Program-made: the position numbers and the translations under genes
The notes under the pieces: model-generated
What the model saw: the letters and a program-made list of their open reading frames with translations, nothing else
Databases searched by the model: none
What the model was told of the DNA's origin: nothing
Shown: one piece after another, positions 1 through 8,757 of the stretch
Layout of the letters: each line of letters begins with the position of its first letter
Numbering within the stretch: position 1 is the stretch's first letter
NCBI RefSeq assembly: GCF_943912825.1
Contig: NZ_CALTUX010000037.1
Location: 1-17,030, forward strand
Length of the DNA stretch: 17,030 bases
From: an uncultured Anaerococcus sp.
GTDB lineage: Bacteria; Bacillota; Clostridia; Tissierellales; Peptoniphilaceae
Direction: 5' to 3'

Positions 1-2
1 TC

Positions 3-1172
3 GACGAACTACAAGAACTAGACCACAAGAACCTATTTGGTGATGACTTCTTCCATACATGGGATAAATCACAAGACGAACTAAAAGCAATCTGGAAAAC
101 AGCTGACATCCTAAGAGCAATGAGAGAAGAAAATATTTCTCCAAAAATCTTTGATTCAGGACTTGGAATCTCACTATTTAGAGATAACTCAACAAGAACA
201 AGATTCTCCTTTGCTTCTGCTTGTAACTTACTTGGCCTAGAAGTACAAGACCTAGACGAAGGCAAAAGCCAAATAGCTCACGGTGAAACAGTTAAAGAAA
301 CAGCAAACATGATTTCATTCATGGCAGATGTAGTAGGTATAAGAGATGACATGTATATAGGCAAAGGTTATAAATACATGAAAGACTTTTCAGAATATGT
401 TCAAGAAGGATATGATGATGGAGTTCTAGAACAAAGACCAACCCTAGTAAACCTACAATGTGATATAGACCACCCAACCCAATCAATGGCAGACCTTAAC
501 CACGTAATCCACGAATTTGGTGGAATCGAAAACCTAAAGGGCAAAAAAGTAGCAATGACATGGGCATACTCACCATCATATGGTAAACCATTATCAGTTC
601 CACAAGGTATATCAGGCCTATTTACAAGACTTGGTATGGATGTAGTTCTAGCTCATCCAGAAGGATACGAAATCATGCCAGAAGTAGAAGAAATAGCTAG
701 AAAGAACGCTGAAGAATACGGCGGAAGCTTCACAGTAACAAACTCAATGGAAGAAGCATTCAAAGATGCAGACATAGTATATCCTAAATCTTGGGCTCCA
801 TTTGCAGCTATGGAAGAAAGAACAAAACTATACGGCGAAGGCGACCAAAAGGGAATAGATGAACTAGAACAAAGACTTCTAGAACAAAACAAAGACCACA
901 TGGATTGGGAATGTACAGAAGAAATGATGAAGCTAACAAAAGATGGAAAAGCTTTATACATGCACTGCCTACCAGCAGACATCACAGGCGTATCTGCAGA
1001 ACATGGTGAAGTAGCTGAATCAGTATTTGATAGATACAGAGTTCCACTATATAAAGAAGCAAGCTTCAAACCATATATCATAGCAGCAATGATACTTCTA
1101 CAAAAGATCGAAAATCCAGAAGAAAAACTAAGAGAACTAGTAGACAAAGCAAACAAAAGATTAGACAAATAA
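3..1172 (+). CDS. ygeW: Knotted carbamoyltransferase YgeW, 5' end cut off by window edge
   Basis: This belongs to the aspartate/ornithine carbamoyltransferase superfamily, YgeW branch, which is thought to move a carbamoyl group to or from an intermediate of purine breakdown in the cytoplasm. The frame is open from base 3, so the first ATG seen (base 120) is internal; 389 residues are visible against roughly 396 in E. coli YgeW, so only a few are missing. Visible family marks are the carbamoyl-phosphate motif STRTR (bases 189-203), HPTQ (471-482) and HCLPADI (963-983). It is followed after 12 bases by ygeY with a GAGGAG ribosome binding site, so the two are co-transcribed. Codon use is biased towards CTA/CTT, AAC, ATC and TAC, suggesting high expression. 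The exact substrate of YgeW proteins is not fixed by sequence; an ornithine carbamoyltransferase role is less likely given the neighbours. Confidence 0.93.
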   Translation, partial: DELQELDHKNLFGDDFFHTWDKSQDELKAIWKTADILRAMREENISPKIFDSGLGISLFRDNSTRTRFSFASACNLLGLEVQDLDEGKSQIAHGETVKETANMISFMADVVGIRDDMYIGKGYKYMKDFSEYVQEGYDDGVLEQRPTLVNLQCDIDHPTQSMADLNHVIHEFGGIENLKGKKVAMTWAYSPSYGKPLSVPQGISGLFTRLGMDVVLAHPEGYEIMPEVEEIARKNAEEYGGSFTVTNSMEEAFKDADIVYPKSWAPFAAMEERTKLYGEGDQKGIDELEQRLLEQNKDHMDWECTEEMMKLTKDGKALYMHCLPADITGVSAEHGEVAESVFDRYRVPLYKEASFKPYIIAAMILLQKIENPEEKLRELVDKANKRLDK

Positions 1173-1184
1173 GAGGAGAATACA

Positions 1185-2522
1185 ATGACAGAATTTAAAA
1201 ACATCGATTTTGAAGCTATAAAAGAAAAAGCAGGCGAATACAAAGAAGACATGGTAGCTTTTCTAAGAGATTTAATCAAACTAAAAGGTGAATCTTGTGA
1301 AGAAGGCGACAAGGCTAAAAGAATAAAAGCTGAAATGGAAAAAGTAGGCTTTAACAAAGCTTGGATTGATGGCCAAGGAAACGTATTAGGTGAAATGGGC
1401 GAAGGAAAAACACAAATTGCCTTTGATGGACATATAGATACAGTAGGTATCGGAAACATAGATAACTGGGAATTTGACCCATATGATGGCTTTGAAGATG
1501 AAAATCTTATAGGTGGACGTGGTGGTTCTGACCAACTAGGTGGACCAGTAGCATCAGTATATGGAGCAAAAATCCTTAAAGATCTAGGCTACCTAAACGA
1601 AGACTACAGAGTACTAGTAACAGGAACAGTTCAAGAAGAAGACTGTGATGGTAACTGCTGGCTATACATGATAGAACAAGAAGGAATCAGACCAGAATTT
1701 GTAGTATCAACAGAACCAACAGACGGCGGAATCTACAGAGGTCAAAGAGGAAGAATGGAAATGAGAGTGGATGTACAAGGTATATCTTGCCACGGATCAG
1801 CTCCAGAAAGAGGAGACAACGCAATCTACAAGATGGCTGACATCCTTAAAGAAATCGAAGCATTAAACGAAAACCCAGCAGATGACTCAGTAGAAATCAA
1901 GGGTCTAGTAAAAATGTTAGATGAAAAATATAACCCAGAATACAAAGAAGCAAACTTCCTAGGACGTGGAACAGTAACAACAAGCCAAATCTTCTATACA
2001 TCTCCATCAAGATGTGCAGTAGCAGACTCATGCTCAATCTCACTAGATAGAAGAATGACAGCAGGTGAAACATGGGAGTCTTGTATAAAAGAAATCGAAG
2101 ACCTACCATCAGTTAAAAAACATGGTGCAAAAGTATCAATGTATGACTACAAGAGAGCTAGCTGGACAGGCCTTGAATATGAACAAGAAGCTTACTTCCC
2201 AACATGGGTAATTCCAGAAGATCACAAGGTAACAAAAGCACTAGAAGATGCTTACAAGAACCTATACGGTGATAAGAGAATAGCTCCTCCAATAGCAAAA
2301 GAAGAAGAAAAAAGAGCAGCTCGTCCACTAACAGATAAATGGACATTCTCAACAAACGGTGTTGCTATAATGGGTCGTCACAACATCCCAACAATAGGAT
2401 TTGGACCAGGAGCAGAAGACCAAGCTCACGCACCAAACGAAGTAACATTCAAACAAGACCTAGTAACATGTGCAGCAGTATACGCAGCTCTTCCATTAGT
2501 ATACACACAAGAAAATAAATAA
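1185..2522 (+). CDS. ygeY: YgeY family M20-type metallohydrolase
   Basis: A 445-residue member of the M20/ArgE/DapE peptidase-deacylase superfamily, YgeY branch, which in purine-catabolic clusters is taken to hydrolyse an amide bond in a ring-opened intermediate. Metal-site residues can be traced in order: His83 and Asp85 (FDGHID), Asp116 (GGSDQLGG), Glu151-Glu152 (VQEEDC), Glu177 (TEPTD) and C-terminal His415 (DQAHAPNE). His203 in CHGSAPERG lies in the dimerisation/lid domain. The ATG at 1185 has GAGGAG about 6 bases upstream. It lies between ygeW and carbamate kinase, overlapping the latter by one base. Tyr codons are 13 TAC to 6 TAT, unlike the next gene, which suggests stronger expression selection. 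The true substrate cannot be told from sequence. Confidence 0.93.
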   Translation: MTEFKNIDFEAIKEKAGEYKEDMVAFLRDLIKLKGESCEEGDKAKRIKAEMEKVGFNKAWIDGQGNVLGEMGEGKTQIAFDGHIDTVGIGNIDNWEFDPYDGFEDENLIGGRGGSDQLGGPVASVYGAKILKDLGYLNEDYRVLVTGTVQEEDCDGNCWLYMIEQEGIRPEFVVSTEPTDGGIYRGQRGRMEMRVDVQGISCHGSAPERGDNAIYKMADILKEIEALNENPADDSVEIKGLVKMLDEKYNPEYKEANFLGRGTVTTSQIFYTSPSRCAVADSCSISLDRRMTAGETWESCIKEIEDLPSVKKHGAKVSMYDYKRASWTGLEYEQEAYFPTWVIPEDHKVTKALEDAYKNLYGDKRIAPPIAKEEEKRAARPLTDKWTFSTNGVAIMGRHNIPTIGFGPGAEDQAHAPNEVTFKQDLVTCAAVYAALPLVYTQENK

Positions 2523-3454
2523 TGAGTGAGAAAATATTAGTAGCTCTTGGGGGTAATGCCTTAGGCAACACCCCTACTGAGCAAAAAGAAGCGGTAAAGA
2601 TAACAGCATCTGCAATAGCTGATCTAGTTAAAGATGGTTATAAGATAATAGTATGCCATGGCAATGGACCACAAGTAGGGATGATAAAGCTAGCCATGAG
2701 TGCTGGAAGAAGTGTAAATGACAAGGTTCCTTATATGCCATTTGCAGAATGTGGGGCTATGAGCCAGGGCTATATTGGCTACCACCTACAAAATGCACTT
2801 GAAAATGAGTTTATAAAAGAGAAAATCGAAAATCCAGTGGTTAGCCTTGTAAGCCAAGTAATGGTAGATGCTGAAGATCCAGCTTTTTCTAATCCAACTA
2901 AGCCAATAGGAGATTTTTATAGCGAAGAAGAAGCTAAAAAATTAGAAGAAGAACATGGCTTTGTTATGAAGGAAGATGCTGGTCGTGGTTATAGAAGGGT
3001 AATAGCAAGTCCAAAACCTGTTGATATAGTAGAAAAAAGAGCTATAACAAGCTTATACAATAGTGGTTGTGTAGTAGTAGCAGCAGGTGGTGGTGGAATT
3101 CCTGTAATCATGGAAAATGATGAATATGTTGGAGTTGATGCAGTAATTGATAAGGACTTTTCATCAGCTAAATTAGCAGAGCTAGTAGATAGTGATGTGC
3201 TTGTAATTCTTACAGCTGTTGAAAAAGTTGCCATTAACTTCGGCAAGGAAAATCAAGAAGACCTCGATTATTTAACAGTCGAAGAGGCTGAAAAATATAT
3301 AGGAGAAGACCAATTTGCTAAAGGTTCAATGCTACCAAAAATTGAGGCAGCACTAGAATTTGTAACAAGCAAAAATGGTAGAAGAGCAGTGATAACAAGC
3401 TTAGAAAATGCCAAAGAAGCCCTAAGCGGCAAGACAGGTACTTGGATAGGTTAA
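2522..3454 (+). CDS. arcC: Carbamate kinase
   Basis: A 310-residue amino-acid kinase family protein that transfers phosphate from carbamoyl phosphate to ADP, giving ATP, CO2 and ammonia. It is the energy-yielding step for carbamoyl groups released by the pathway. Motifs are GGNA (10-13), HGNGPQVG (46-53), AAGGGGIPV (187-195), VDAVIDKD (205-212), KGSMLPK (267-273) and a terminal GTWI (306-309), and the length is normal for the family. The start codon overlaps the ygeY stop (TAATG) and has no recognisable Shine-Dalgarno sequence, so translation probably depends on ribosomes finishing ygeY. Codon use is ordinary (Tyr 8 TAT, 2 TAC), unlike the two genes upstream. An AAGGAG directly follows the stop codon but has no start codon behind it. 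Equivalent to yqeA in the E. coli cluster. Confidence 0.95.
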   Translation: MSEKILVALGGNALGNTPTEQKEAVKITASAIADLVKDGYKIIVCHGNGPQVGMIKLAMSAGRSVNDKVPYMPFAECGAMSQGYIGYHLQNALENEFIKEKIENPVVSLVSQVMVDAEDPAFSNPTKPIGDFYSEEEAKKLEEEHGFVMKEDAGRGYRRVIASPKPVDIVEKRAITSLYNSGCVVVAAGGGGIPVIMENDEYVGVDAVIDKDFSSAKLAELVDSDVLVILTAVEKVAINFGKENQEDLDYLTVEEAEKYIGEDQFAKGSMLPKIEAALEFVTSKNGRRAVITSLENAKEALSGKTGTWIG

Positions 3455-3460
3455 GGAGAA

Positions 3461-3502
3461 AACCCCATATAATTTCAAACAATTGTATGGGGTTATTTCT
3501 TT
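3461..3502 (+). terminator. Intercistronic hairpin between arcC and ygfK, probable weak terminator
   Basis: A 14-bp stem (arms 3461-3474 and 3481-3494, one G-U pair) closes on a 6-base loop and is followed by a run of mostly T (ATTTCTTT). The interrupted T tract suggests partial termination or transcript stabilisation and not a full stop, since only 23 bases separate the stem from the ygfK start. The left arm also contains a perfect TATAAT (3468-3473), but the nearest TTGGAT box is 20 bases away, so a promoter here is doubtful. Confidence 0.6.
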
Positions 3503-3517
3503 AGGAAGGAAGTAAGT

Positions 3518-6082
3518 ATGAGTGAATACATGAGATTGATAGAATTTCCCAAGCTTATAGAATGGGCCTTGGAAGAATATAAAAATGAGGAAAGCGTATT
3601 TTCTATCTCTAAAGAAAAATTTTATAAAAATACAAGTGGCAAAAGCCTAAAAACTGTTTTTGGTGATGAACTTGGTTCAGCTGTTGGCCCTGCAGCAGGC
3701 CCTCACACTCAGCTTGCCCAAAACTTGATAGCATCATATCTTGCAGGTGGTAGATATATGGAGCTTAAGACATGTCAGATAATGGATGGGGAAGAGCTTA
3801 TGGCAGCCATTCCAAAGCCATGTATAAATTCTGAAGATGAGGCCTATAACTGTGAATGGTCTACAGAACTTAAGATAGAAGATGCAGCAGCTGAATACAT
3901 AAAGGCAGAAATTGCCATAAGAGTCCTTGCCAAAGAATTTGGCATAGCAGATACAAAAGATTTTATTCTAAACATGTCTGTTGGCTACAACCTTGAGGGA
4001 ATTAAATCACCTAAGGTAGATAATTTTATAAATTCCTTGATGGATGCAAGCCAAACTAAAGTCTTTAAGGATGCTATAGGATATTTAAAAGAAAACATCG
4101 ATAAATTTGAAAACGTTAATCTAGAAGATATAGAAGCAATAGATGGCAAGGTTTGTAACTCTATGACCCTATCAACCATGCATGGTACACCAGCAGATGA
4201 GATAGAAGAAATAGCTGCCTATTTGATAAAGGATAAGGGCCTAAATACCTTTGTTAAGTGCAATCCAACCCTTGTTGGCTATGACTATGCAAGAGAAATT
4301 TTAAACAAATTGGGCTATAAATATATAGACTTTGATAAGGCCCAGTTTGATCACGATCTAGGCTTTGATGAATCTATAGTGATATTTACAAGGCTTTTAG
4401 ACTTAGCTAAAGAAAATAATTTAGTCTTTGGCTGCAAATTATCAAATACCTTCCCAGTCATTCAAAAAAGAGGAGAACTACCAAGCGATGATATGTACAT
4501 GTCAGGTAGGGCCTTACTTCCTCTAACAATTTCTGCAGCCTATAAATTATCTAAGGCCTTTGATGGCAAGCTTCCAATGAGCTATTGTGGTGGTGCTGAT
4601 GGACTTAATATAAAAGAAATATTTGAAATTTTTAACCAACCAATCACAGTATCAACTACACTTCTAAAGCCAGGTGGCTATTATAGACTAAAGGAATTAG
4701 CAGAAGAAACTGAAGAGCTTTTGGGCAGGGACTACCAAGGAATAGATAATAATAAGCTAAAAGACTTAGTTGATAAGCTTGATTCAATCGACCTTTATAA
4801 GAAAAATCCAAAGCAAAGACTAAGATCTAGAAATTGGCAGAGTGACCTTCCACTTGTGGATTGCTACTCAGCACCTTGTAAGGAAGATGGTTGTCCTTTA
4901 GGCCAACAAGTATCAGCCTACCTTCACTATGCAGAGCTTGGAGATTATAAAAAAGCGATGGAGACAATTGCAATTGATAATACAGCTCCATCAATACTAG
5001 CAACAACTTGCTATGAATTTTGTAAGAAAGCCTGCACTAGGGTTGACTACGAAGCAGGAATAAATATAAGAGAGGTCAAAAAAGAAGTCGTAGATGCTTA
5101 CTATGACACCTATATAGAAAATCTTAAGTCAAGCCCTATAAAGACTGAAAATAAGGCAATCATTATAGGTGGAGGCCCTGCAGGAATAGCAGTTGGAATC
5201 TTCCTTAGAAGAAATGGCCTTGAAGCAAAGGTCTTAGAAAAATCAGACAAGCTTTATGGTTATGCTAATGAACTTGTAAGTGAAGAAGTCATAGAAAAAG
5301 ATATTAAACTTCTAGAAAAAGTCGGGGTATCTTACGAATTAAACAATGACAAAGCTTTAGATATTGCCAAATTAAAAGAAGAATATAAGTATCTAGTAAT
5401 AGCAACAGGTTCAAAGTCTAATATTGATAATCTCAAAGACCAAGGCATAAGCATTGATAAAAAAATAAATCTATTAGACACTAAAGAATCTAACATCGAA
5501 AATGTCTACTTTGCAGGAGATATCACCAAGGGTAGAAAATCTATTGTAAATGCAATAGCAGATGCAAAAATAATTGCCAAGGATATACTCAAAAAAGAAA
5601 AGCTTGAAAATGATTTTATAGAAGTTTCTTATGAAAAACCACTTGATCAAATAATCGATAGACGCGGTAATCTAGAACTTCCTAAGGATAAAGATGCAGT
5701 AAGGTGTTTGTCTTGTGACAATATATGTGAGATATGTACAGAAGTTTGTCCAAATAGGGCAAATGTTGCAATCTTTGTAGATGGTTTTAATAATAAAAGA
5801 CAAACAATTCACTTGGATGGCCTTTGCAATGAATGTGGCAACTGCGAAAGCTTCTGCCCACACAAGGGAGCCCCTTACAAGGATAAGTTCACAGTCTTTA
5901 AAGAAAAAATTGACTTTGATATGTCAGAACAAATAGGAATCCTTAAAATCTCTGACGATAAGTATTTGATAAGACTTGCAAATAAAAATGTAATCGAAGC
6001 AAAAATCGATGATCCAAGAATAGATGAGACTTTTGTAAAAATAATAAAAGCCCTAGAAGCAAGGTATTCTTACTACCTATAA
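3518..6082 (+). CDS. ygfK: YgfK-type flavin/iron-sulfur oxidoreductase, shortened
   Basis: YgfK ('putative selenate reductase subunit') is a cytoplasmic oxidoreductase found beside xdh, ssnA and ygeY, thought to pass electrons to or from a purine intermediate. Residues 1-440 are the YgfK-specific part, which in the family resembles FMN-linked TIM barrels. A GltD-like Fe-S domain follows (Cys449, 454, 459, 498, 502, 506), then the first half of a flavin domain (AIIIGGGPAG, 547-556), its second half (VYFAGDI, 663-669), and a ferredoxin-like tail with two cysteine sets (730, 733, 737, 740, 744; 770, 773, 776, 780). At 854 residues it is about 170 shorter than E. coli YgfK (about 1,030). Only about 30 residues lie between LVIATGS (626-632) and VYFAGDI, so the NAD(P)H-binding Rossmann insert with its GGGNTAMD-type motif appears absent. 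The GG following the FAD-binding Glu is also missing. AGGAAGGA (3503-3510) precedes the ATG. Confidence 0.88.
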   Translation: MSEYMRLIEFPKLIEWALEEYKNEESVFSISKEKFYKNTSGKSLKTVFGDELGSAVGPAAGPHTQLAQNLIASYLAGGRYMELKTCQIMDGEELMAAIPKPCINSEDEAYNCEWSTELKIEDAAAEYIKAEIAIRVLAKEFGIADTKDFILNMSVGYNLEGIKSPKVDNFINSLMDASQTKVFKDAIGYLKENIDKFENVNLEDIEAIDGKVCNSMTLSTMHGTPADEIEEIAAYLIKDKGLNTFVKCNPTLVGYDYAREILNKLGYKYIDFDKAQFDHDLGFDESIVIFTRLLDLAKENNLVFGCKLSNTFPVIQKRGELPSDDMYMSGRALLPLTISAAYKLSKAFDGKLPMSYCGGADGLNIKEIFEIFNQPITVSTTLLKPGGYYRLKELAEETEELLGRDYQGIDNNKLKDLVDKLDSIDLYKKNPKQRLRSRNWQSDLPLVDCYSAPCKEDGCPLGQQVSAYLHYAELGDYKKAMETIAIDNTAPSILATTCYEFCKKACTRVDYEAGINIREVKKEVVDAYYDTYIENLKSSPIKTENKAIIIGGGPAGIAVGIFLRRNGLEAKVLEKSDKLYGYANELVSEEVIEKDIKLLEKVGVSYELNNDKALDIAKLKEEYKYLVIATGSKSNIDNLKDQGISIDKKINLLDTKESNIENVYFAGDITKGRKSIVNAIADAKIIAKDILKKEKLENDFIEVSYEKPLDQIIDRRGNLELPKDKDAVRCLSCDNICEICTEVCPNRANVAIFVDGFNNKRQTIHLDGLCNECGNCESFCPHKGAPYKDKFTVFKEKIDFDMSEQIGILKISDDKYLIRLANKNVIEAKIDDPRIDETFVKIIKALEARYSYYL

Positions 6083-6091
6083 GGAGAAACA

Positions 6092-7411
6092 ATGATAATA
6101 AAGGCAAAGACAATAATCACCAACGATGAGGCAAATAACTTCTATGAAGATTCTGCAATCCTCATTGAAGGAAAGATTATAAAAGAAATCGGTGATTTTG
6201 AAAAAATTAAAAAAGAAAATCCTAATCAAGAGATAGTAGATTTTTCAGATAAGCTTGTTATGCCAGGACTTATTTGTGCCCATTCTCATTGCTATTCAGC
6301 CTATGCTAGGGGAATGAGCGTTTCAAATCCTACAGATAACTTCTTCCATGTCTTAGAAAATCTATGGTGGGCCCTAGATAAAAAATTAACCCTAGAAGAT
6401 GTAAAGTTAAATGCCCTTACAACATTTATGGAATCAATCCATAATGGGGTAACTACAATAATAGATCACCACTCAGGACCTAACTCAATAGAAGGATCCC
6501 TATTTACCATGGCTGATGCTGCTAAAGAGCTTGGAATAAGAGCAAGCCTATGCTATGAGGTATCAGATAGGGATGGCCTAGATAAGAGAGATTTGGGAAT
6601 AGCAGAGAATATAAATTGGATAAAGGAAGCAGAAAAGCATGATGATATGCTAAATGCCTTATTTGGACTCCATGCGTCCTTCACCCTTTCTGATGAGACA
6701 TTAGCAAAATGCCAGAAAGCTATGGAAGGCTTTGACAATGGCTACCATGTCCACATAGCAGAAGGAATCGAAGATGAGTGGGAAACTTTTAAGATGAGTG
6801 GTAAAAGAGTGGTAGATAGGCTAGATGCTTATGAAATATTTAGGCCAAATACCCTATCAATCCACAATGTCCATATAAATGAAAGAGAGATGGATATATT
6901 AAAGGCAAGAGATGCCATGGCAGTCTTTAACCCACAAAGTAATATGAACAATGCAGTAGGTGCTCCTCCAATCCTAAGGATGTTAGAAAAAGATATCCTT
7001 CTAGGCCTAGGAACAGACGCCTATACAAATGATATGTTTGAATCAATGAGGGTTGCAAAAGTCTTGCTAACTCATGAAAGTCACGACCCAACCAAGGGCT
7101 TTGGAGAAGCAATCAAATTACAATTTGAGAACAATCCAAAAATAATGGATAGGTTTCTAAAAAATCCTGTAGGAAGGATAAAGGAAGGAGCCTACGCTGA
7201 TATAATAGCCCTAGACTATGACCCAATGACTCCTCTAAATGGAAACAATTGGATGGGTCACGCCTTATTTGGCTTAAATGGTGGACTAGTAACAGATTCA
7301 ATCATAAATGGACAAATCGTAATGAAAGATAGGGAAATAAAAACTATCAACCAAAAAGAAATACACGAAAAATCAAGACAAAGAGCAAAAGAAATATGGC
7401 CTAAGCTCTAG
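6092..7411 (+). CDS. ssnA: Putative aminohydrolase SsnA
   Basis: A 439-residue amidohydrolase-superfamily enzyme of the SsnA group, related to guanine deaminase and chlorohydrolases. It most likely removes an amino group from a purine or purine-derived ring. Metal ligands expected for this fold are visible: His64 and His66 (AHSHCYSA), His219/His221 (YHVHIAEG), His258 (SIHNVH) and Asp309 (GLGTDAYTND). DHHSGP (125-130) and GLHASFTL (192-199) are further conserved blocks. Length is normal for the group. AAGGAG overlaps the ygfK stop codon and lies 5 bases before the ATG, so it is in the same transcript as ygfK. Leu codons are mixed and rich in CTA/CTT like the rest of the operon, in contrast to the next gene. 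The precise substrate is not established by sequence. Confidence 0.92.
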   Translation: MIIKAKTIITNDEANNFYEDSAILIEGKIIKEIGDFEKIKKENPNQEIVDFSDKLVMPGLICAHSHCYSAYARGMSVSNPTDNFFHVLENLWWALDKKLTLEDVKLNALTTFMESIHNGVTTIIDHHSGPNSIEGSLFTMADAAKELGIRASLCYEVSDRDGLDKRDLGIAENINWIKEAEKHDDMLNALFGLHASFTLSDETLAKCQKAMEGFDNGYHVHIAEGIEDEWETFKMSGKRVVDRLDAYEIFRPNTLSIHNVHINEREMDILKARDAMAVFNPQSNMNNAVGAPPILRMLEKDILLGLGTDAYTNDMFESMRVAKVLLTHESHDPTKGFGEAIKLQFENNPKIMDRFLKNPVGRIKEGAYADIIALDYDPMTPLNGNNWMGHALFGLNGGLVTDSIINGQIVMKDREIKTINQKEIHEKSRQRAKEIWPKL

Positions 7412-7440
7412 GCGAAACTTAATTAACAATAGAGGGTTTT

Positions 7441-8748
7441 ATGGAAAATAAGAAAATTAAACAACTAGAAGAAATTGATCAAGATTTTGAGAATTCTCCA
7501 GTACCTGTTAATAGTAGAAAAAATTTTTGGGGCATAACCATTGTTTGGCTTGGATTCGTATTTGTTATTACAAGCATGATAACAGGTGGCGGTTTAGCAG
7601 ATGGTTTGAGTTTTAAAGATATTATATTAACAATAGTATTAGGTAATATATTTTTAACAGTAATCGCTATGGCAGTGGCAAATATGGCTGCTAAAACAGG
7701 GTTATCCTTTGCTTTAATGACAAGATACTCTTTTGGAGAAAAAGGGTCTAAAATTGCAACGATGTTTGTACCAATTGTAAGTATAGGATGGTATACAATA
7801 CAGTCTGCGATATTCGGTCATTTTGTATCTCAAATCTTTGGCATCACGGGATTTGCTGAGTTAATTATTTTATTTGCAAGCGCAATAATAATGGGACTAT
7901 TTGCACTTAAAGGTATGGAAGCGATAACTGTTTTAGGTTATGTAGCAATTCCTGCAATAATATTCTTATCATTAGCAACAGCAATTAGATCTGGTGGTCT
8001 TGTTGGATGGCAAAATATTCTAGATTATGTTCCTGATACAAAAATGAGTTTAGTTGAAGGTGTTACAATTGTAATAGGAACATGGGTCTTTTCAGCAGCT
8101 ACAGCAATAGCAGATATAATGAGATTTGCTAAAACTCCTAAAGATGCTATGAAATCTGCAGCCGTAGGCTTATTATTTGGTAATAGCTTGTTAATTGTAT
8201 GTGGAGCAATTTCCGCTATAGGAAGTAATAATTCAGATTTAACAGAGGTTTTATTAGGTTTGGGATTAGTAATACCAAGTCTAATATTAATGACAACTAA
8301 CATATTTACTACAAATGCTGCGAATATGTATTCATCTTCTTTAAATTTATCAAATACATTTTCTAAAGATAGAAAGAAAATTATCGCAGTAATTTTGGTT
8401 ATATCTGGTTTATTATGTTTAACAAGACCTTATCAGATTGATGTTTTATTTAAATTCCTTAACACATTAGGGATAATAGTACCACCTTTAGCAGGCATAA
8501 TCTTATCAGACTATTATATAGTAAATAAAGGAAAATATGAAGAATTAGAACATGCTGACTTAAGAAAATGGAGTATTACACCATGGCTAACATGGGCAAT
8601 TACGCTTGTAGCAGTGTACGCTCTTATAGGATTCTTTGGTACTAACGAAAGTCTTCTAACTAGAGTATTCGGATTACCTGCTTTAAATGGAATAATTTTC
8701 GCTATGATTTTATACCCAATCATTTATAAATTTGGCAAAGGAAAATAG
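7441..8748 (+). CDS. NCS1-family nucleobase (cytosine/purine type) permease
   Basis: A 435-residue polytopic membrane protein of the NCS1 cation/nucleobase symporter family, CodB-like. A short hydrophilic N-terminus (1-29) is followed by about 12 hydrophobic segments. Recognisable features are the TM1 block NFWGITIVWLG with GGGLADG, the LMTRYSFGEKGSKIA loop and SIGWYTIQSAIFG. Cargo is probably a purine or pyrimidine base; the adjoining deaminase suggests one carrying an exocyclic amino group. The ribosome binding site is modest (GAGGG, 7432-7436). Codon use is unlike the operon: by hand count 34 of 51 Leu codons are TTA. The following two genes share the AT-rich look, so this trio may have been acquired as a block. 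The family assignment is firm; the substrate is not. Confidence 0.88.
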   Translation: MENKKIKQLEEIDQDFENSPVPVNSRKNFWGITIVWLGFVFVITSMITGGGLADGLSFKDIILTIVLGNIFLTVIAMAVANMAAKTGLSFALMTRYSFGEKGSKIATMFVPIVSIGWYTIQSAIFGHFVSQIFGITGFAELIILFASAIIMGLFALKGMEAITVLGYVAIPAIIFLSLATAIRSGGLVGWQNILDYVPDTKMSLVEGVTIVIGTWVFSAATAIADIMRFAKTPKDAMKSAAVGLLFGNSLLIVCGAISAIGSNNSDLTEVLLGLGLVIPSLILMTTNIFTTNAANMYSSSLNLSNTFSKDRKKIIAVILVISGLLCLTRPYQIDVLFKFLNTLGIIVPPLAGIILSDYYIVNKGKYEELEHADLRKWSITPWLTWAITLVAVYALIGFFGTNESLLTRVFGLPALNGIIFAMILYPIIYKFGKGK

Positions 8749-8757
8749 GAGCTAATT

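Noticed and set aside
653..1459. Long open frame on the minus strand across ygeW and ygeY
   Set aside because: Lies wholly opposite two well-supported genes, is rich in Ser, Phe and Ile as antisense frames of AT-rich genes are, and has no recognisable domain.
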